Of a stretch of 64,000 nucleotides of DNA, positions 1 through 13,111 are shown one piece after another. The position numbers and the translations under genes were made by a program. The DNA comes from Chamaea fasciata (lineage: Eukaryota; Chordata; Aves; Passeriformes; Sylviidae), in NCBI GenBank assembly GCA_029207755.1, contig JARCOQ010000008.1:26525021-26589020 (forward strand). The letters run 5' to 3'. The notes below the pieces were generated by a model that saw nothing but the letters and a program-made list of their open reading frames with translations, had not been told where the DNA came from and did no database searches. Numbering within the stretch: position 1 is the first letter of the stretch; each line of letters starts with the position of its first letter.

Positions 1-424
1 TATTGGGGACTGCACTAACCCAGGGAGAAAGCCAGCTAGATTTCCACAGATAGCAGCGGCTAGCAGAAGTAAGCATAAGTAGATTATGAAAAGAAATCTA
101 AAATTGCCGAGTCCACAGCGACTGCAATTCAAATCTCATGGTTTAAAGGAAAATTGCACTGTTTCAATGCCTGGCAATCAACAAGATTATATGGTAAGAG
201 TCGTTCCACATAAACTGTGAAATATGTTTGGAAATAATCTCCTTCCCTTCCACCTGATGCTTGTGCTGCATATTCAACTAACTTGACAGCTTTAGCTAAT
301 TTATTACCAATGAGAAAGTCTGTTAAGGAGGAGGAAACTGAAGCAAATGGGGATGACCTCAGCTGCTGAATGGCATGAAGGAAACCATCCCTTCATCCCT
401 CCCTGGACAAAGGCATGATGTACC
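1..424. other. unassigned AT-rich DNA
   Basis: I see no gene or recognisable repeat here. The end of the stretch (about 350-424) may be a very diverged 5' continuation of the CR1 copy that follows, but I could not align it convincingly. A short open block near 106-193 ends at a GTAAG-type donor, without a convincing upstream acceptor. Confidence 0.4.
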
Positions 425-1291
425 TACCCTCAAGATGTTTGCTGATGATCTGATCCTGGGAGAGGTGGCTGATACACCTGAAGGCTGTGCTGCCATTCAG
501 CCAGACTCTGATGGGTTGCAGAGTTGAGCAAAGAGAAAAACAACAAGGTTCCACAAGAGCAAGTGCAGGGTCCTGGACCTGGGGAGGAATAACCCCAAAT
601 TACCAGCACAGTTTTGCATCTGACCTCCTGGAGAGCAGTTCTGTGGAGAAGGACCTTGGAGTTTTGGTGGATGAGGAGGTGACCATGAGATGGCAGTGTC
701 CTCTGGGCCAGGAAGCCCAGTGCTGACCTGGGGTGCATTGGAAAGAGTGTGGCCAGTAGGTCAAAGGAGGTGAATCCTCCCCCTCTACTCAGACCTAGTG
801 AGACCCTATCTGGACTGCTGTGGCTTGTTCTGGCCTCCTCAGTAAAAGGCAAAGAGTTGCTGGAGAGGGTCCGGTTGAGGCTGCCAAGATGATGAGGGGT
901 CTGGAGCATCTCTTTGAAGAAGAGAGACTGCAGGTGCTGATCTGTTTAGTCTAGGAAGAGGAGACTGAGAGGGATCTCATCAATATATATAAATATCTCA
1001 AACATGAATGTCAAGAGAATGATGACAGACTCTTTCTGGTGGTGCACAGGGACAGAAAAAGAAGCAATGGCCATAAACTGGAACACAAGAAATTCCACCT
1101 CAATATGAGGAAGAGTTTCTTTACACTACGGGTGGAAAAGCACTGGGACAGGCTGCCAAGGGAAGTTGTGGAGCCTCCCTCCCTGGAGACATTCAAAACA
1201 CACCTGGATGTATTCCTTGTAACCTGCTCCAGGTGAGAGGCTGTTGGGCTCCATGGTGTCCAGCGGTCCCTTCCAACAATGATTCTGTGAT
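425..1291 (+). mobile_element. CR1 LINE, 5'-truncated copy (3' part of ORF2 plus 3' end)
   Basis: This is a 5'-truncated chicken-repeat-1 non-LTR retrotransposon in sense orientation. The copy opens in the reverse-transcriptase palm: positions 438-449 read Phe-Ala-Asp-Asp, the catalytic motif, followed by the family's GVADTPEGCAA-like stretch (here slightly changed). Downstream come frame-broken remnants of the C-terminal ORF2 region, for example the segments around 630-680 (ESSSVEKDLGVLV) and 1075-1200 (KFHLNMRKSFFTLRV, then a short gap, then RLPREVVEPPSLETFKT). The element ends at the diagnostic ATTCTGTGAT-type 3' terminus near 1281-1291. Several frameshifts and stops break the frame, so it is a dead copy. 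5' truncation is the normal outcome of CR1 target-primed reverse transcription. Family assignment rests on my knowledge of the avian CR1 consensus; the subfamily is not determined. Confidence 0.92.
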
Positions 1292-1680
1292 AAGGGAAGA
1301 CAAGGCAGTTTCTGGGGACTCAAAGTCCCTTCAAAACCTCTCTGACACATGTGTCTGGTGTGTATACTAGCAAGCAGCCAGTGATGCAAATTAAGCAACT
1401 TTGCACGTTGAGAGGAAGGGCTTAACTGCCCTATTTTTTGTTGTTCTCCACACCCTTACCAAAGTACCAGTGGCCAAATAAGATTTGCTCTTTCATCCTC
1501 TGAAGTTTAGTTGCAGTTTCTTTCTCTCATTCTTTCAAGATTTGGTTGAATCCTCCTCATTATGATCCCTCGTTCCCACACCCAGTCCTTGAAGAAAATT
1601 GCCCTTCTCAAGGCTACTGACCCTGTTTAAAATTACAATAAACTTTCCACACTAAAACTCAACCTAAGCTTCCTGTGTAG
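1292..1680. other. unassigned DNA
   Basis: Ordinary AT-rich sequence between the CR1 copy and a weak exon candidate. I see no gene, repeat or RNA here. Confidence 0.4.
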
Positions 1681-1915
1681 CCAGTGTGATGGAAGCCAGG
1701 ACCACAAATCTCATTCACCAAGCTGCTTGGAGAATTCAGAGAGGAAAAAATACTATGTGCAAGCAGCAGCCCAGACTAGAAGTGCAGAGGAAAATCAATT
1801 TAATTGTAGACTACAAAGAAACTGGATAACACAGCCCTCATCAGCTCAGTGCCACTTATGCAACAGCTGCACTCAGGTCTCAAAAAGCCATTCTTCTGGA
1901 GCTTTAACACAAAAG
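1681..1915 (+). CDS. weak candidate internal exon, unknown protein
   Basis: I do not recognise this. A pyrimidine-leaning acceptor (ending in CTGTGTAG at 1680) precedes 235 bases with one frame open throughout, ending at AAAAG followed by GTAATT. Incoming phase is 2 and outgoing phase is 0. The predicted 78 residues are hydrophilic, rich in Gln and Ser, with four Cys in the second half (CHLCNSC is visible near the end); I see no domain. The outgoing phase matches the incoming phase of the exon-like block at 11735, so the two could be neighbours across a 9.8-kb intron. An open block of this length with moderate splice sites can occur by chance, so confidence is low. The open frame has no required start codon. 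Confidence 0.2.
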
Positions 1916-4385
1916 GTAATTCCATCAAATATCCCACAAAACACAGCAGGAACAGTCAGCTCATTCAAGCACAGCCCTTCTACAGTCATATAAACCCTTT
2001 ATGCTGAATTGCTGCAACTCAGTACTGCACAAATAGAGCATCTCCATACTCATGTCCGGTTTCACAAAGTCCCTTCAAACCCTTAGCAAAACTGAAAGTT
2101 TCATGGTGAACCAGAAGTGAAGACCTTGATTCTGGGAATTAGGAAAGGTAATAGACATCATTATGTCATTTCTATAGAATGTATAATTAATTATGTTCAT
2201 AGAGTGAGTAACAAAGCACAGAACTTAAGCTGATACAAACAGAGCAAATTTATTTCCTCCATCTGAAAAAAAACCTTGATATTTTCCCTGTATTTTTTCC
2301 CAAATGTACCAGCACACACTTGATTTAGTGCTTTACATTTCATGTGATCACAGCGATATACCACTCAATTACCCTGCATCTAAAACCTGTGTTTGTTGTG
2401 TGTTTTGACTCCTCTTTATGGTTCTTCTTCTTGTTCTGCAGCTTTGCAGACCCCTTCCATGTCACAATCCACTCTATCTCACCCTAGTGCTTGCACAGAG
2501 TTCTATGCCCCAAAAACTACATCACTGCGCTTAAAGCCTCCTGCATGGGCTGATCTGCTCTGCCTGCATGGAGCTGGGGTGGAGGGACCAACCCTCAGGA
2601 AGGACACACACCACCAGACCCACAGCCCAGGTGACCTGGGATAAGGAAGAGGATGGACCTGCACCCCACTGGTCACAAATCCTTCCTGTCCCTTGTCAGT
2701 TCACACGCAAAATGACTGCACAGGGACCTTGACTGGGAAAATGCCAGATGCTCTGTAATGGTCAGGATGTGGAGGTCAGACACTGAAAGACCTACAGGTA
2801 CTGGGACTGAGACAGGGGTAGAGCTTTACCCCTGTGATGCACAGAGAAGCTGAATGGACCTACCTGTGAAAGTGGTGAGTCGCAGCACAAGGGGCAGGAG
2901 TTTGGTTGCTGTGGCAGCTCCCTTTCTATTTCCAGGGAATTAGAGTCCTGTCTCCAAAACCACCCCAGTGTGCCAAGTGGAGATACTATTACAGGTTTAT
3001 GTCAGTATGGACAATATCTGACCACAGATTATTAATAAATGCATGAAAACTCACACCTGAAATCAAACTAAAGAGGGGAAGAGTCATTCTTTGCAGTTTT
3101 GTACAGTGATACCTTGGACCCTTAATTCTGGGGTGTTTATTACCTTCCCATTGCTTCTCACCTCTTCCCCACCCCTGTTAAACCATTACTTTGTTCCTAA
3201 TTCTTCTTCTTTTCTTACCATCATAAATTAGTGTCATCGCTTCACTTTGAGTCATTTTGGTTTCATGCTTTGTGTCTCTTGCTCAGAGAGCTGCGTAACT
3301 CACCTACTGCTGCTCACATGATGGTGCTTGAGAACACTGTTGACTGCTCTTCACTTCTCTTTCTGCTTCTCTCAGATCTGTTTGGAAAAATGTTTTTTCT
3401 TATTCTCCACAACTCTTCTTTCCTCCAGCAAGTATATTATTACAATTATATGTATTATTGATAATAAACTGTATAAGTGTGTACAGCTCCCTGACATATC
3501 TGAGAGGCATTTCAGGGTAAATGAGAAGCTGAGAAGATGCTTGAACACAATAAAGAATCCACTGCAGTGGACAGAGCGAGATAGTGCTAAACAAAGAGAT
3601 TTTTTACCCTTGCAAACAACAGGCTCCAGCTTTAACAGTTTGTTACTATGATATAGGTTAAAACAGTAAAATCTAAATTTAGGAAAACATTTACTCAGTT
3701 TTCACATTAATCAATAGGATAATTACGTTTGTCATAATTTTCCAGAAATCCTATGATGTTTTTTGCCTCCAGGTGATTGACATTTTGATAACTCATTGTT
3801 ATTTCCTTCTCCAACTTCTTGTGTTGTAGTACATGACATTTAGAACAGCTTGGTGAGACATGTGAAGCTGGTTTTCAGCCACTTTCTTATGTTTGAACTT
3901 CCAGCCTTGTATTAATTTCACTCTTCATGATTAAGTAAATATGTCTTATGAGAGAAAAATTAACTAAAGCAAAGATATAATTGCTTTTCTTTATGGGGTT
4001 ATTCAGTAAAAATACTCCATTTCTCCTCATGTAAACTTGGAAGGAAACACATTCCAGGAAGAATTCTGACTGAACTGAAATTATTATAAATTAGACTGTT
4101 ATAATGGGTCTAATTGTGTGGTTTAATTATTAGATTATACAGGAGAATAAAAAGTGGGCATTTGGTTAGATGAAAGCAGTGTCATCTGTCTTTTTGATGA
4201 AAACTGTAGGCTTTAAAAACACTTTTGTTTTTCTGGTATATATAATTTTTCAAGGCAGGACAACTAATAAACCCACTAATTATATACAATAATAATCACA
4301 ACTACCCAGACATTACTTGTATATATGAATAATAAAAATCCCAAACATGCCATGAGGTCACTAATAAGGACAGCAGACATCTTAC
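1916..4385. other. unassigned DNA with a GC-richer patch
   Basis: Mostly AT-rich sequence without recognised features. Positions 2500-2960 are noticeably richer in G and C and contain runs such as CATGGAGCTGGGG, but I could not tie them to a repeat family or to an exon with credible splice sites. Several 60-110-codon open frames here (for example 3328-3651) have no supporting evidence. Confidence 0.4.
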
Positions 4386-4614
4386 CTACAGGGCAGCAGA
4401 TCCAAATATCCAGTGAATAATTGTGCCCTTTGCTGTACCTCTCATACTTCCCCAAGTTACCAGAGGAGCTACTGCAGGACTGTGCCTGGTCAAATGGTAC
4501 TAACCAGCATTCCTGAATAAAAGCTGCCTCTGGATCAGACGCGCTGCCTGTGCTGGCACTTCTCTTCCTACAGGCACCCATCCGATCGAGCCGGTTTACC
4601 AGTGGTTTTAGAAG
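4386..4614 (-). CDS. candidate internal exon on the minus strand, unknown protein
   Basis: Read on the minus strand, a good pyrimidine-rich acceptor (TTTCTGTCCCTCCATTAG) is followed by a frame that stays open for 229 bases and ends at a strong donor, CTGTAG then GTAAGATG. Phase runs 0 to 1. The 76 predicted residues begin LLKPLVNRLDRMGACRK and contain a Ser-rich middle (SCSSSSGNLGKY) and a WICCPV end; I recognise no family. The plus strand of the same block also carries a strong acceptor (CTTCTCTTCCTACAG at about 4558-4572) followed by a short open frame, so the signals conflict. At most one of the two readings is likely to be real, and both may be chance. Confidence 0.25.
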
Positions 4615-7600
4615 CTAATGGAGGGACAGAAATATCCCATAAGCATGTGAAATCATAACTCAGAGGGTGTTTTGGAGTGATGCATATTGATGTTCCTTTT
4701 ATCTCACAAGTGGTTGTTTTGGGTTTTTTCTATTTTCATGTAATTCAGTTGCTCAGTGAATAAACAGCTCTTCCTAGGAGGGTCATTTTTTCCTCAATGG
4801 CATTCTGCTGCCTAGAGATTTTTAGCCACTCATTTTTGCTGTCCTAGAGAATGCATTTTCATCCTCATGTTTCATTCAGGTTTTAGACACTTAAAACTTA
4901 TAAGGATTTTGGGGTAGCCTAAATGTATTCTTTTTAGATCCAGTTACCTCTCTACAAATTTTACCATTCTGAACTCCAGCTGTAGAGTTTTTCTAGGATT
5001 GCTGTATTCTCACAGACCTGATATTGTGAGATTCTGAGGAGCTCCAGAAAAGCTGAGAACATTGCTTTTAATAATACCCTTCTTTCTAATGAATAAAATT
5101 CTAAGCTGGCTTGATTCATGTGACTCTATGTCCACTGATGAAATATGAATGCATGTGCATATTAAGTTTATGGGTTTTTCTTAAAAAGAGACCAGTCTTC
5201 TGCTGACTCGGAGTGGATTTTCATTCAAGCAGCACAAATAAGGTCAAAGACAATCTCTTCTTAATTAAGGGGAGCACATAGTATTGATTTAATAAAAATT
5301 TAACATTACCTAATGACAGCTAGATATTATGTTCAGAGCAGAAAGACTGATATTTTATTGTAATCAATATGTATTTTATTAAAATCAATGTGCTACATGG
5401 ACTATTCTACAGAGCCTTAATAATATCTAGTCTGCCACTGCAGAAAAGGAGAGTTTGTCATCTGGAGGTAAGATTGCTTGACAGAGGAATTCCTATATCT
5501 ACAATGCACAAGTTTTGATTTTTCTTAGAGGCCAATGAAGGTGATCATTATCATTGTAAGTGGTAGGTGTTTAACCCCCGCTAATTTCAGTAGACAAGAG
5601 GAATGAGGAGCTGGAGAGAGCTGAAGTAATGTCGTGGCCAGAATTTGCCCAACAGCTTTAAATTCAGCCCTGCTCAAACCTGTGCATGGCAGGAGGTTTC
5701 CATCCAGGACAGCCCTCTGCCCTTGTGTAGGTCCGCTCTGGCACACTGCCCCAAAACAGGACAAATAGCTGCATCTGTTACAGGACTCATCTTTCACTGG
5801 TCACAGTCTAGACCACTCTAACATTGATGCTTTCCTTACTCATCCCCTAAATTACCCCAGGGCTTTGGTAAAGAGAGATGCTATTCTCCCTCACTTCTTT
5901 ATTGCTTTCTTTAACCTATCTCATAATTACTTTAAAGACCATTTCTTATTGTAAAAGCTAATGGGCAAATGACCCAAATATATTTTGTTGATTAATTTTA
6001 TTTCTTTTTGTTCAGTTATATTCAGAGAAAAAAAAGGAGTGAAAGGCTGGCAGTTTTGTTGATCAGTGCAAGAACTGTCTCTTTTCAGCCTTCTCATTCA
6101 GTTCCCTTCTGCATCCTGTCCACGCATCAAGAGAGAAGCAAAGTGCTCCAACTTTGAGAGATCTCTTATTTTATACACATTGTGCATACAGGAGCACCAA
6201 TCTCTTCCATCTGGTTCTACAGAGTAAGACAAAGATTGCTTCAATTTTTTCCATTGTATTTCAGCACAGTGTTGACAGAATTGGTGACATGAGACAGTGG
6301 CCATCACCCAGTGTTCCTTGCCTACCATATCTGCAGTTAAGCTTTTAAGGAGAGGAAGAAAGAGTTGAGATGTTGCAGGAGGAAATCACACAGCCACAAG
6401 GTTTGGGGATGGTTGTAAACAAGGTTTGAGTGAACAAAGAATAATTTCAACATGCATTGTCCAGAGTCACAGAATTCAATGTGTGAATCCCTGGCTGAGG
6501 CTTTCATTATTTTCCTTTGAAATGGGTTTTGTTTGATCATTTGGGTGTGCACAAAGGAGCGGGTGGATCAAACCTCCTGTCCTCAGGAGAGTTCTGCAGA
6601 AAAGCTCTTTTTACAGCTCTGGGTGAATCTATGGACACAATACCCCTTGGTTTACAGGCTCTACTCACAGTTTTAGCAGTTTATTTTCATGAGCTCATGA
6701 TTCACCTTGAAGGCTTACTTCTAATTACTCAACAGAAAAATAAACACTATTTGTGCCTGCCGTGATCACAAAACTCAGTGAGAATTGATTTGAGTCTGCT
6801 TATCTCCACCGAAGAGAATTGAATAGTACAGAATATTCTGAACAGGGCTGTACAAAATGCTGAGGTGAAAGCATCAGTACAAATTAAGGAACAGCTGAAA
6901 GGTTTTTCCAATTTCAACTAATATTTATGACCAAAAAAAAAGTCAAGATAAAATAACACCAGCAGTAAATTATAGCTAGAATTGCAACCCAGATCACCTA
7001 TCAAATAAATCCCCAAGATTACTCTGGGTCTGAAGCCTGCCCATCCATACACATTTTATGTCTAGTTAACCCATAAGCTTTCAAATTTTGAAAAGAGCAG
7101 GAAAAATCAGGATTGAACCTGGCACCTAAGATTACATCCATTTAAGATTTTCACTTCTATACACTGTGATGTGTGGTTCCTCTGTGCTTAAAATATCCAC
7201 TGGTACACTTGTCTTGTAAGGAACATATTTACTCTTTAGAATAATCACTTTCTGATTCTGGCCTTTTTACTGAAATCTTATTATACATATCTAGGTTTCT
7301 AAACAAGTATTTTTCATGTACTCTAAAGCAAAGGGAGGAAAAACAAGTTTAGGCTCAACAAAAACAGAACACAGTAAGAAAAATATAATCAGTACAAATT
7401 TGCTTTCCAGAAGGAATGTCAGAAGACATAGCCAGAAGTCTATTATGCAAGACTTTGAAAATGAGTAGCATGGGAAAGCCTTTAACCTAATTATGGGTTT
7501 TTTATTATTTTATTGGCACTATCAGATTTTCATGGCTGAGCCAGCACGACTGCTGTAGCCTTGCCTGCAGTCATTACTCAGTGTTATCTTTTATTTATAC

Positions 7601-10600
7601 CAAATTATAAATGAGTTTGTGGCACTCTGCAAACAAACAAGGGATGAAGCCTGTGCTTCTTGGCTAAATTTTACCAGTGCTGTATTGTATACACAGATTA
7701 GATGGCACTTCCTTCAAGGTCTGCTGATGTCTCCTCAGGCCCACAGAGCCAGTCATAAACTTGTGCTCATGAGACACAATAAATTGCTCTTCTTCTATTG
7801 CCGAACCTTATCTGGTAGCACATCTAATCACTGAGGAGCTGCTCAGCTTGTCAGCAGTTCAGCTTTGTAAGGATCTGAGGCAGCTCTTTGTGCTTTTCAT
7901 ACTGAGAGTGAAGCTGCATCTGGCCTGCTGATCCACATTTTCCCAGGCTGGAGTAGCTGGTCAGCCGCTGGGAGCTCTCTCCAACCCAAGAACTCTCTCC
8001 AGCTCAAGAGCCTGATCGTCCTCAGGCCAAACCAGCCTCTCTCCTCCAGGCCAGTGGGTAGAGAATTCCTCCACATAAACAGCTTCAGCTGGAGTGATTA
8101 AAAGAACCTCCATGAGACCTCTGATTTAAGGAACTTATTCTGGGAGAAGTCATATCATCAATACCTGAGCTCAGCTTGTGCATCCAGCCTCATCCAGGAT
8201 TTCAGATTAGGCTAAAGCAGGGATGGTAAGGGATGGTAGGAGACATTGTATGTGATGGGGTATGATTTATTGAACTCAGCACTTATGGTTGGTTTGCTTA
8301 GCAACACACCCCTGGAGGGCTTCATATATTACTTTTTATAAAAATATTTGGTTTACTGAACACCCAGAAACCAAGGATTTATGGCAGAGTATGTGAAATG
8401 ATAGAAATAAAAAGTAAAGTATATTTTTAATGTGGTTTTGGGGAACAAAAGGGGAAAATTTAGTATAACGTGGACATAACACTTTGTACGTTAGAGGCAA
8501 CATGCATTTCTGGAAAAAAAAGTGCAAATCACCTTAGGTTAAAGTTACTTAGGTAAGTTTAGGTGACACACAGGTGTCCCACCATCACTGGCCTTTTAGT
8601 ATTTCTCTGTAATCATTGAAGGGAAGGAAAGATGGCTTCACGCTTGAGTGAGACATTTTTCTCTGTTTAGGGTGGAATTGCTTTCACCAGATTGAGTGAT
8701 ATCCCTGTGTTGATGCTAAGAAGAACTGCACAATTGACTAAAACTGGATTTCTAATTTCTCATAGCTGGATCATATGTAATGTGCCTTTTGGAGACTGAG
8801 GCTCTGCATAATAAATGATGCATAAAAGAAAAATGTCTCATAAAACTCAGACATGCCTTTAAAAAATTGGAAAAAAGTATGCATAGCAAGCATAAAGGAA
8901 TGGAATAAATATGGATAAGCCATCCATTAACTAATCAAAATCTCTGATATACCTCTTAATAATATTATAAAGTCCAGTCATTTCAACAGAGAAAGAACTT
9001 TTGGACTCCTGTTTCTGACACTTTTAATTGAATATCATTCCAATGGAAGACAGGTATCTAGGCAGTATTTTTCAGGTTTAAGTCCAACTCCTCTGTGATC
9101 TTAAAGAAGGAAGCAATTATTGCTTTAAGATCCAGGACCTGACTAGTGAAAGGAGTTAAGCATATCCTTACATTTCAGGTCAGTATGACCAGGCACATTG
9201 AACTGCTCCTTAAGAAAGGATTTTTTTCATGTGTAAGTGTTCCAAAATGTGGCTCTGATACTTTTCACCCCAGTTCTTCATATGAGAGAAAAAAAAATAA
9301 AAGAAACTAAAGTTAACCTAAAATTTAGCATTTCTAGTATGGTATATAATTTATTTGGGGGAGGGGAGGGAGTTAATTTCAGCATATTTACTTGTGAATA
9401 GTCTTAATTTCAAATTATAATTAGGTCAAATCACCACTTCCCTTGTTGCACATCTATAGCTTGGTAAGCCCACATGAAAAGCTGAGGTGAGTGTTTTGAC
9501 TGAGAAAATGTCTTACATTAAAAAAAAAATATTCCTTCCTCTATTTTTTTTACATGAATGCTGAATAAACAACTTCTGATAATATAAGGTAATGAACTGC
9601 AAACTTGCCAAACTCCAATTATTAATCTGATATTCAGATATTTATTTCAGGAATCCTGAAGTATCAGCTCTGAATAATTGCAGTTTCTGGGAGGCTTCCA
9701 TGCTAGCCCCCATTTAAAAGCTCATTCTTTAATACTATGTGCTGCTGCAATGCCATGAGGATACAAGCACATCTCGTACACATTGAATGACTGTCAGATG
9801 AGTGAAAACAAATAATACATTGAGTTACATTTAATGAATGTGAGGCTAGAAAAGGCATGCTATTTTCAATATTCAGGTAAGTTGTGCAGTCTATTTAGTT
9901 TAATAAAACAAGAAATTATTAGAATTAAAACATAGAAATTTGGTACAATGATATTAAACTCTATTTCTCATAATTAGGAAACAACTTTTGTTGTAGCAAC
10001 AATGTGGCAATATGCTGTGGTTTCACAATTACTTTAACCCCTAGAAATCAGCAGTGTTTCTCAGTGTTGCTTATAAGGGTTATAATGCATTTACTCCTTT
10101 CTCTGACAACTGTTTTCTCCACAACCCCACTTTATCTTCTCCCACATGGGTAACTTTGGTTCAAAAAATACCATGGCAGCAATCATATAAAAATGGGGTT
10201 AAAATTAATAATTTTCCCATTTTGATGCCCTGTGTGTCAACATCAGTGAAAAGAAAGGGGGAAAGGTAAGGTGCCCCATCCTGTTTGGCAGTGGTTTTAG
10301 GATATGTTATCCCAGATAGCTGGGAAAGCATGACAGATGCAAGGGAGAGCTTCTGTGGGGAAACCACTTGCTTAGAAAGCACTGTACATCCCAAAGGCTG
10401 TGGATGTTTTTAGTGTATGGCAACTGAATATTTCACTAACTTTCTCATATTTCTATTTTTAAAGTATTTGAAATCTGACATGTAAGGAAAGCTTTACCAC
10501 CCAAATATTTAGCAGATGTTCAGATAGTATGAAATGATCACGTTTGATTAATACATGGGACACAAAGCATGGGGATGAGCAAGGCAACCTGTGCTCATTA

Positions 10601-11734
10601 AGATCAAACTCCGTCTCTAACAGATATTTTTGTCGTATTTCTCCTTTTTCACATTTTTCCTTGTTATGCTCCTTAAATGAGTTAAAAGTTTACACTGCTT
10701 TTCTCTCTCAGCTCTACTGGTGTATGAAGGACTTTAAATGTGTTGTTCAGTGAGAAGACAAACACTTTGCCTTTTCCTCCTTCCTGAGTGTGGGGTGGAC
10801 TGATGTGGGGTAATAAAAATGTGTGTCCACTGTCACTGCCACCGCACTTGAGAAAAGCTGGCACAGTATTGGTGATGAGCCTGCTGTGACAGTGTGTCAC
10901 AGTCACTGCTGCACTCACTGTCCCTGCTCTCTTGCACCCTCTCTTCTGGTTTGACTGGAAATCCTACCTAGAATGTAACAGAAAAACAGGGGATTTCTCT
11001 CCAGTTTATTGAAATTTAGGAATCTGAAAAACTGGCATTTTAAAGGGAGGACTAGGACGAATATAAGTGGGAACAGTAGAATAAAATAGCAAGCTTTCCG
11101 CTGCTTAAAATGCATGAGCCATTCACCTGTGTCACTGCAGGGGCTTTTGAGATGCAAACAGAAAGTTCTGATTTTCTCCTGCAGCAGACAATAGTCCACC
11201 TGCATAATAGATGCTACTTAAAGTCATTACACAACCTGGGGTGTGCAGTAAATAAGTAATAAAAAAATCTTGCACTGCTTTTTGCCGTATAACTGCCTGC
11301 AATATAATTTATCCCTCAAGCAAAATGAAACAATCACCTACAAATCTACTCAGCTACTATGAATAATTGAAATGGCCACAAAGTCTGTAGTTCAGACCCA
11401 TCCTAACATTTTCAGAGAGGAAAGTAAAAAGTTTTAAGTGCCTGCATTGTATAAAATCAATGAAATTTGCTGATCCATTTCTATACATAGGTAATTTCCA
11501 AACTAATTTCCAGCTGCCTTGCATTATGGGAAGGGGGTTTTTTTGACCAGGTGTTACTCCACAATCTTTAATATTATTGTAAAGACAGTCTCTAAAATCT
11601 GAGAACAGGAGCAACAAAATTAGTAAATCCAGGTCAAAGAGAGAATAATCCCTACTCTCCAGGTACACTAGGTATGACTTGATGACCTCGTCTTTGATTA
11701 GTAGGACTATTTATCAAAATATTTCTCCTCTCAG
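4615..11734. other. unassigned AT-rich DNA
   Basis: About 7 kb with no recognisable gene or interspersed repeat. There is a G-rich run at about 9355-9371 (GGGGGAGGGGAGGG) and a short direct repeat of GGGATGGTA with period 10 at 8220-8238. Strong-looking donor strings such as TTAG followed by GTAAGT near 8552 and TTCAG followed by GTAAGT near 9876 lack convincing exons upstream. Confidence 0.4.
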
Positions 11735-11838
11735 GAATCAAAAGAAACTCCTTCACAAAACTATCTGGGTGTACTTCAAACAGAATCACTGCTGAGAGAT
11801 GCTTCCAACAAGTGGAGATTTATCCCATGCTACAAAAG
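11735..11838 (+). CDS. candidate internal exon, unknown protein
   Basis: A strong acceptor (ATTTCTCCTCTCAG, ending at 11734) opens a 104-base block that is free of stops in frame 0 and ends at ACAAAAG followed by GTAATT. Phase runs 0 to 2. The 34 complete codons give a hydrophilic peptide containing SQNYLGVLQTESLLRD and NKWRFIPCYK; I do not recognise it. Its incoming phase agrees with the block at 1681-1915. The next candidate (12776) needs incoming phase 1, so at least one linking exon with phase 2 to 1 would have to lie between 11839 and 12775; I found no good one. It could be a real exon of a fast-evolving gene or a chance open block. Confidence 0.3.
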
Positions 11839-12775
11839 GTAATTAACATAATTTTTATGCTGTATTTATTTTGATTTGAAGGGAAATCGACTTCATGTTG
11901 TAAACTTTGTCATATTTTACAGTACCTATTTACTTATGTAATCTGTTCCACTATTAGCTAGATTTTATGAGCATTATAACAAGCAAACTATATTAATCAT
12001 AGTTAATACAGTCTATCTCCTCCCCACTGTCATATCACCAATATTTGCTCTGGTACAGCAAAGGGTGAAAATATGAGATAAAAGCTGTGTCCCAGTTCTC
12101 TAGGTGTGAATAACATGTAAATGTTGGCTGGCCAGCTCAGAGGTCTGTCCTTGACTTAAAGAAGGATGTTCTGCCCAGCTACGGACAGGTGTGCTCACTG
12201 TGCCAATACCAGGGCTGGCCAGGTGATCTAAGGTCCAGATCTGGAAAGTGTGTCAAGCAGCAGATCAGCTGTCACCAGCATTGCAGGGTCTGTTTGTAAC
12301 TGAGGTGAATTCCCCAATGCAAGGACCTGGTGAGCTCTAATGCTTTAGGACCTTTCTTTTCCCTGGTTTCTCTGAGGTATGTGATGGATATCCAGTGAAT
12401 ATACAAATGCACCTTGCAGGGTCAAAACGGTTGATCAGCCCGGTTAGTGTGCCATGCTTAGCGCCTCCTTTACTGTCTTTGTGTGGATGGAAAAGATAGA
12501 CAGGGATATGAAACTGGCACATTTGCAATGTCTGGGAGCAGTTTTCTGCAGGAAGAATTATTTTCCAACTATTTGAGACTAGCTTCTTATCTCTTCTGCT
12601 GTTTGAGTGGTGCAAAAGGCTGTATGCCAATAAGCAGTGCAGCCATATGGTTTGCCTTACCATGGAAATGTCAGCCAGGAAGACTTTGAGGACACTCATG
12701 CCTACTGCCTAAGCACTCATTGTGTCTGTGGTGACAGGAAAGGACAAATCTCACTATGTGCATGCTTGTCCCCAG

Positions 12776-12886
12776 GAAAGACCAAGCTGGCCATTCAGGA
12801 CTGCAGCACCCTGTCTGACTCTGAACTGGAAGTATTCTTGACACACCTGGAGAGCAGCTCTGCACTGCCTTTGGCTGATGCACAAG
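12776..12886 (+). CDS. candidate internal exon, unknown protein
   Basis: Flanked by an acceptor ending CTTGTCCCCAG and a donor CACAAG then GTAAAA. The 111 bases have phase 1 to 1. Codon choice is coding-like, with many C- or G-ending codons (CTG, GCC, CAG, GAC, TGC, AGC, ACC) unlike the surrounding AT-rich DNA. The peptide contains CSTLSDSELEVFLTHLES, which could be a short amphipathic helix. The same frame also remains open and coding-like upstream to about 12638, so the true 5' boundary could be further left. I recognise no family. It pairs in phase with the next block at 13112. Confidence 0.33.
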
Positions 12887-13111
12887 GTAAAATATCATAA
12901 AAGCCTTAGTCAAGAAATAGGCAGGCCTTCCTTATAGTCCCGAGGGACCCTGAGCTTTGGGATCACATCATGATAGCATGAAATGCAGAACTTAGTGTCT
13001 GCACACTTTAGGGAAGAGTGTATCTCCTTGTTGCATGAGCACCCAGACCAACGGGAGCCTGTGCAGGATCATAACAAGAGCACAAAATTTCCTTATTCTG
13101 CTCTGCCCCAG

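Noticed and set aside
106..193. Open block ending in a GTAAG donor, with an ISWFKG string resembling an immunoglobulin-domain strand
   Set aside because: The acceptor is weak, only a few residues resemble the domain, and the frame that gives the resemblance has no other domain hallmarks.
487..1236. Open frames of 60-160 codons on both strands near the start of the window
   Set aside because: They lie inside the CR1 copy and reflect its broken ORF2 or antisense reading, not host genes.
3328..3651. 107-codon plus-strand frame
   Set aside because: Low-complexity first half and no convincing splice donor; expected by chance in AT-rich DNA.
6687..6700. 14-base palindrome TCATGAGCTCATGA
   Set aside because: Several palindromes of this length are expected by chance in 64 kb.
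12337..12699. 120-codon minus-strand frame opposite cluster A
   Set aside because: No splice signals or recognisable family, and it overlaps the better-supported plus-strand blocks.
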